Part shown: positions 28,801 to 31,142 of the stretch, in pieces | Numbering within the stretch: position 1 is the first letter of the stretch | Layout: each line of letters starts with the position of its first letter | Source of the DNA: a virus | Direction: 5' to 3' (one strand) | IMG/VR virus record: IMGVR_UViG_3300035228_001623 | Location: 1-31,142 of that record | Length of the DNA: 31,142 nucleotides | Notes under the pieces: model-generated | Seen by the model: the letters and a program-made list of their open reading frames with translations, nothing else | Databases searched by the model: none | What the model was told of the DNA's origin: nothing | Made by a program: the position numbers and the translations under genes

Positions 28801-29742
28801 ATGCTCTCACACCACGATAAACAGAATGTAGTAAACATATTAGATGATATCTTAGGACCTGGTACATCCATGAAAAACGATGAACAGGCCCATTATTGTC
28901 CTTTTTGTCATCATCACAAGAAAAAGTTACAGATAAACCTTCAGACACAACAATGGCACTGTTGGGTATGTGATGCGAAAGGTAAGCGTATTCAAAGGTT
29001 ATTAAAAAGATTACACGTAGATTCTTATAAGTTAAAAAAAATATATGAGATTTATGGTGATGATTATGTTGTGTATAGTAATAATACCGAAGAAGAAAAG
29101 GTAGAGTTAAGGTTACCAAATGAGTTTCAATCACTTCTAACAGAACCAAAGGGTATTAACCCATTGTTCGGAAAGGTGAAAGAATATGCAAGAAAACGAG
29201 GTATTAGCGAAGGGGATATTAAACGCTATAATATTGGTTATTGTGACTCTGGTCATTACGCCAATCGTATTATTATTCCAAGTTATGATAACAATAATAG
29301 ACTCAATTACTTCATCGCACGTTCTGTATTCGATGAGGAAAAGTTTAAGTATAAGAATCCGCCGGTTTCTAAAAATGTTATAATGTTCGAAAACCAAATA
29401 AATTGGAACGAACCAATTACTTTAGTAGAGGGAGTATTTGATGCGATGGCTGTGAAGCGAAACGCAATCCCACTACTTGGTAAATTTGTACCAAAAACTT
29501 TAAATGATACTATATATAAAAAAGAAGTTAAAGGTATCAATATTTTATTGGATGAAGATGCACAAGAACAAGCACTACGATATACAGTTCAATATCAAAA
29601 TCAAGGAATTACTACAAAAAACATTAAACCCACAGATAAGGATGCATCTGATATGGGGTTCTCTGAAGTGAACACTAAATTAAAAGAATCCGAGCAAACA
29701 CAATTTGTTGATATTATTTCACAAAAATTATCAAGTTTATGA
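28801..29742 (+). CDS. DNA primase, gp61-like (zinc ribbon plus TOPRIM)
   Basis: This 313-residue protein is close in size to T4 gp61 (342). An N-terminal zinc ribbon, C33-PF-C36 with HHH following and C54-WV-C57, recognises single-stranded template. The TOPRIM catalytic core shows E210 in VEGVFDAM and the acidic pair D251/D253 in LLDEDAQ, which bind the metal ions for RNA primer synthesis. Between them KRYNIGYCDSGHYANRIIIP is the DnaG-type RNA-polymerase subdomain. No helicase domain is fused, so a separate gp41-like helicase is expected elsewhere. It starts the replication block under a perfect host-type promoter and overlaps the next gene by 4 nt (ATGA). Confidence 0.9.
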   Translation: MLSHHDKQNVVNILDDILGPGTSMKNDEQAHYCPFCHHHKKKLQINLQTQQWHCWVCDAKGKRIQRLLKRLHVDSYKLKKIYEIYGDDYVVYSNNTEEEKVELRLPNEFQSLLTEPKGINPLFGKVKEYARKRGISEGDIKRYNIGYCDSGHYANRIIIPSYDNNNRLNYFIARSVFDEEKFKYKNPPVSKNVIMFENQINWNEPITLVEGVFDAMAVKRNAIPLLGKFVPKTLNDTIYKKEVKGINILLDEDAQEQALRYTVQYQNQGITTKNIKPTDKDASDMGFSEVNTKLKESEQTQFVDIISQKLSSL

Positions 29743-30518
29743 ATAGATTAGTTGCCTATGGGTGTTCTTGGACAGAAGGAGAAGGTTCAGATGTTTCAAT
29801 AGAAAAATTCCTATCCCCTAATGAAAAAAGAGTATTTAGAAATGAAAATTCTTGGCCAAGTGTTTTAGCAAATAAATTAAATATACCAAATACACTCAAT
29901 AGAGGTGTTAGTGGTAATTCAAATAGAAAGATGTTTAATGATATTATTAAAGATATTGAAAATGGTAATGTAACATCCTCCGACTTTGTTTCTATAATGT
30001 TTTCATCATCCTTAAGAGATTACGTACCATATCTACCAGATGGCGAATGGGTATCTTGGTCTGTAAAACATTTATTAGAAACACCAGATAGGTTTTATGA
30101 TTCATATGATGAACATGGACACTCTTCTACTTTTAATGAATTTTTATCCAACTATAAAAAGTTTTTTATTACAGATTTATTTAATCAAGATTATTACAAT
30201 CTAACAAATCAAAATTACATAATATTTTTACAAAAATTACTTAATCATTACAACATAAAATATATTATGATGGAATCTTTTGAAAAAATGGTACAACCCC
30301 CATTAAAAAACGATTATTTAAAGTTAATTGATACAGTACCAATATTTGGTAATTTAAAAACTACTTTTAGAGAAATATTAAACAAATTAGATAGAAATGA
30401 TATTTGGGAGCACGTTGAAAGATATGATACTCGTGCAACACAACATCCCAATAAAGAAGGCTATAAAATAATAGCAGATGAACTTTATCAATTCATCAAC
30501 AAAAACAATATTTTATGA
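29739..30518 (+). CDS. SGNH/GDSL-hydrolase-like protein
   Basis: This 259-residue protein opens NRLVAYGCSWTEG, in which S10 stands where the GDSL block I serine nucleophile is found. Block II appears as RGVSGNSNRK with G59 and N60, and a late HPNKEGYKIIADEL gives the catalytic-type H236. The Asp normally three residues before the histidine is absent (the region reads DTRATQHP), so D230 or another residue would have to serve, or the protein may not be a full hydrolase. SGNH enzymes remove acyl groups from glycans or lipids. There is no signal peptide, so it acts in the cytoplasm. ATGA junctions couple it to the primase upstream and to the nuclease downstream, an odd place for an esterase. Confidence 0.75.
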   Translation: MNRLVAYGCSWTEGEGSDVSIEKFLSPNEKRVFRNENSWPSVLANKLNIPNTLNRGVSGNSNRKMFNDIIKDIENGNVTSSDFVSIMFSSSLRDYVPYLPDGEWVSWSVKHLLETPDRFYDSYDEHGHSSTFNEFLSNYKKFFITDLFNQDYYNLTNQNYIIFLQKLLNHYNIKYIMMESFEKMVQPPLKNDYLKLIDTVPIFGNLKTTFREILNKLDRNDIWEHVERYDTRATQHPNKEGYKIIADELYQFINKNNIL

Positions 30519-31142
30519 TAATAAATAAGGTTTACCACCTTGCAGATTTACACATTAGAAATCTACAAAGACACAAAGAATACAGACTGGTATTCAAAAA
30601 ATTCCTAAAAAAAGTTAAAGAAGATAAAATTGAGGATTCCCTCATTTATATTGCAGGTGATATTGCTCATGCTAAAACTGAGATGTCACCCGAACTTGTA
30701 CACGAAATAAGTTGGTTTCTCACCGAGTGTGCTAAGTTAAGAGAAACTGTGTTAATCACAGGTAACCACGATTGTAACTTAAATAATTCCCACAGACTTG
30801 ACGTACTCACACCTATTATCGAAAATCTTAACAACGATAGAATTCATTATCTTCGTGATACTGGTGTCTATAATATCCATAACCTTACTTTTGTTGTCTA
30901 TTCTATATTGGATGACAAGGAAAATTGGCCTAAAGGAGATACCGTTGATGGAGAAAATACAATCTGTCTATTTCATGGACCGGTAAACAAAGCTCAAACA
31001 GATATTGGCTATACCGTTTCCTCTAACTCATTCCAAGTGGATATGTTCGATGGATTTGATATGGCTATGTTGGGTGATATTCATAAACGACAAACATTCG
31101 GTGAGGGATATGAACATATTGCTTATGCTGGTTCTATGGTTC
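30515..31142 (+). CDS. 47: gp47-like recombination nuclease subunit (SbcD/Mre11 family), 3' end missing
   Basis: The frame opens at ATG 30515 (ATGA overlap with the SGNH gene) and continues off the window edge; 209 codons are seen. Calcineurin-like phosphoesterase motifs occur in order: ADLHIR (D-x-H, metal 1), AGDIAHA, TGNHD (about 88-92), LFHGPV, and GDIHKRQ in place of the GHIHxxQ-type motif. With gp46 (SbcC/Rad50-like ATPase), gp47 resects double-strand ends in T4 recombination-dependent replication. A gp46-like gene should follow outside the window. Confidence 0.93.
   Translation, partial: MIINKVYHLADLHIRNLQRHKEYRLVFKKFLKKVKEDKIEDSLIYIAGDIAHAKTEMSPELVHEISWFLTECAKLRETVLITGNHDCNLNNSHRLDVLTPIIENLNNDRIHYLRDTGVYNIHNLTFVVYSILDDKENWPKGDTVDGENTICLFHGPVNKAQTDIGYTVSSNSFQVDMFDGFDMAMLGDIHKRQTFGEGYEHIAYAGSMV

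Noticed and set aside
1-31142. CRISPR arrays, insertion sequences, integrase or attachment sites
   Set aside because: No regularly spaced direct repeats, transposase-like protein or terminal inverted repeats were seen by reading through.

Overview
The window is 31 kb of an AT-rich tailed-phage genome with every recognised gene on the + strand. It looks like a contractile-tailed myovirus with T4-type core genes: a gp25 baseplate wedge, a gp6 wedge, a gp5-like hub, a probable gp55-like late sigma factor, a gp61-like primase and a gp47-like nuclease. The host is probably a marine member of the Bacteroidetes (Flavobacteriia). The evidence is (i) four promoters with the Bacteroidetes pattern TTTG-N20-TAnnTTTG, (ii) a BACON domain and a GC-x-DP-x-ATNYNPAA-type repeat in a tail protein, and (iii) weak Shine-Dalgarno use at several genes. 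Host and phage identity are inferences from sequence only.

Region 1 (1-4269) is a tightly packed, often translationally coupled block of small metabolic and accessory genes: a SET-domain protein, thymidylate synthase, a 39-codon ORF, S-adenosylmethionine synthetase, a nucleotidyltransferase with its own host-type promoter, a conserved small protein, peptide deformylase and two small unknowns. Region 2 (4287-7696) starts at a second host-type promoter. It encodes a membrane-anchored lysozyme/transglycosylase, a small membrane protein, the putative late sigma factor and a NodU-type carbamoyltransferase.

Region 3 (7697-8330) is a 306-bp non-coding stretch with a UUCG hairpin, then a small membrane protein gene followed by a strong terminator. 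Region 4 (8299-27647) is the baseplate/tail-structure block. Its transcription units each begin with the 8-mer TATTTATA 15-25 nt before a start codon, the likely late promoter. The block contains a gp5-like hub, gp25, gp6, a DNRLRE-like protein, a coiled-coil protein, a 755-residue protein with BACON and Hint (intein-like) domains, a 1728-residue giant with a LamG-like domain, and several small structural proteins including two that share a C-terminal module.

Region 5 (27659-28694) carries a sulfotransferase and a GIY-YIG protein. Region 6 (28676-31142) begins with two tandem host-type promoters and encodes the primase, an SGNH-hydrolase-like protein and the start of the gp47-like recombination nuclease, which runs off the window.

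The working model is that host RNA polymerase reads the four host-like promoters to make early/replication and metabolic genes, and that the gp55-like factor then redirects transcription to the TATTTATA promoters of the virion genes. The most unusual features are the Hint domain at the end of a BACON-bearing tail protein, the pairing of a SET domain with MetK, the orientation of the late-promoter motif (the reverse complement of the T4 late consensus), and the set of small-molecule transferases (carbamoyl, sulfo, nucleotidyl).
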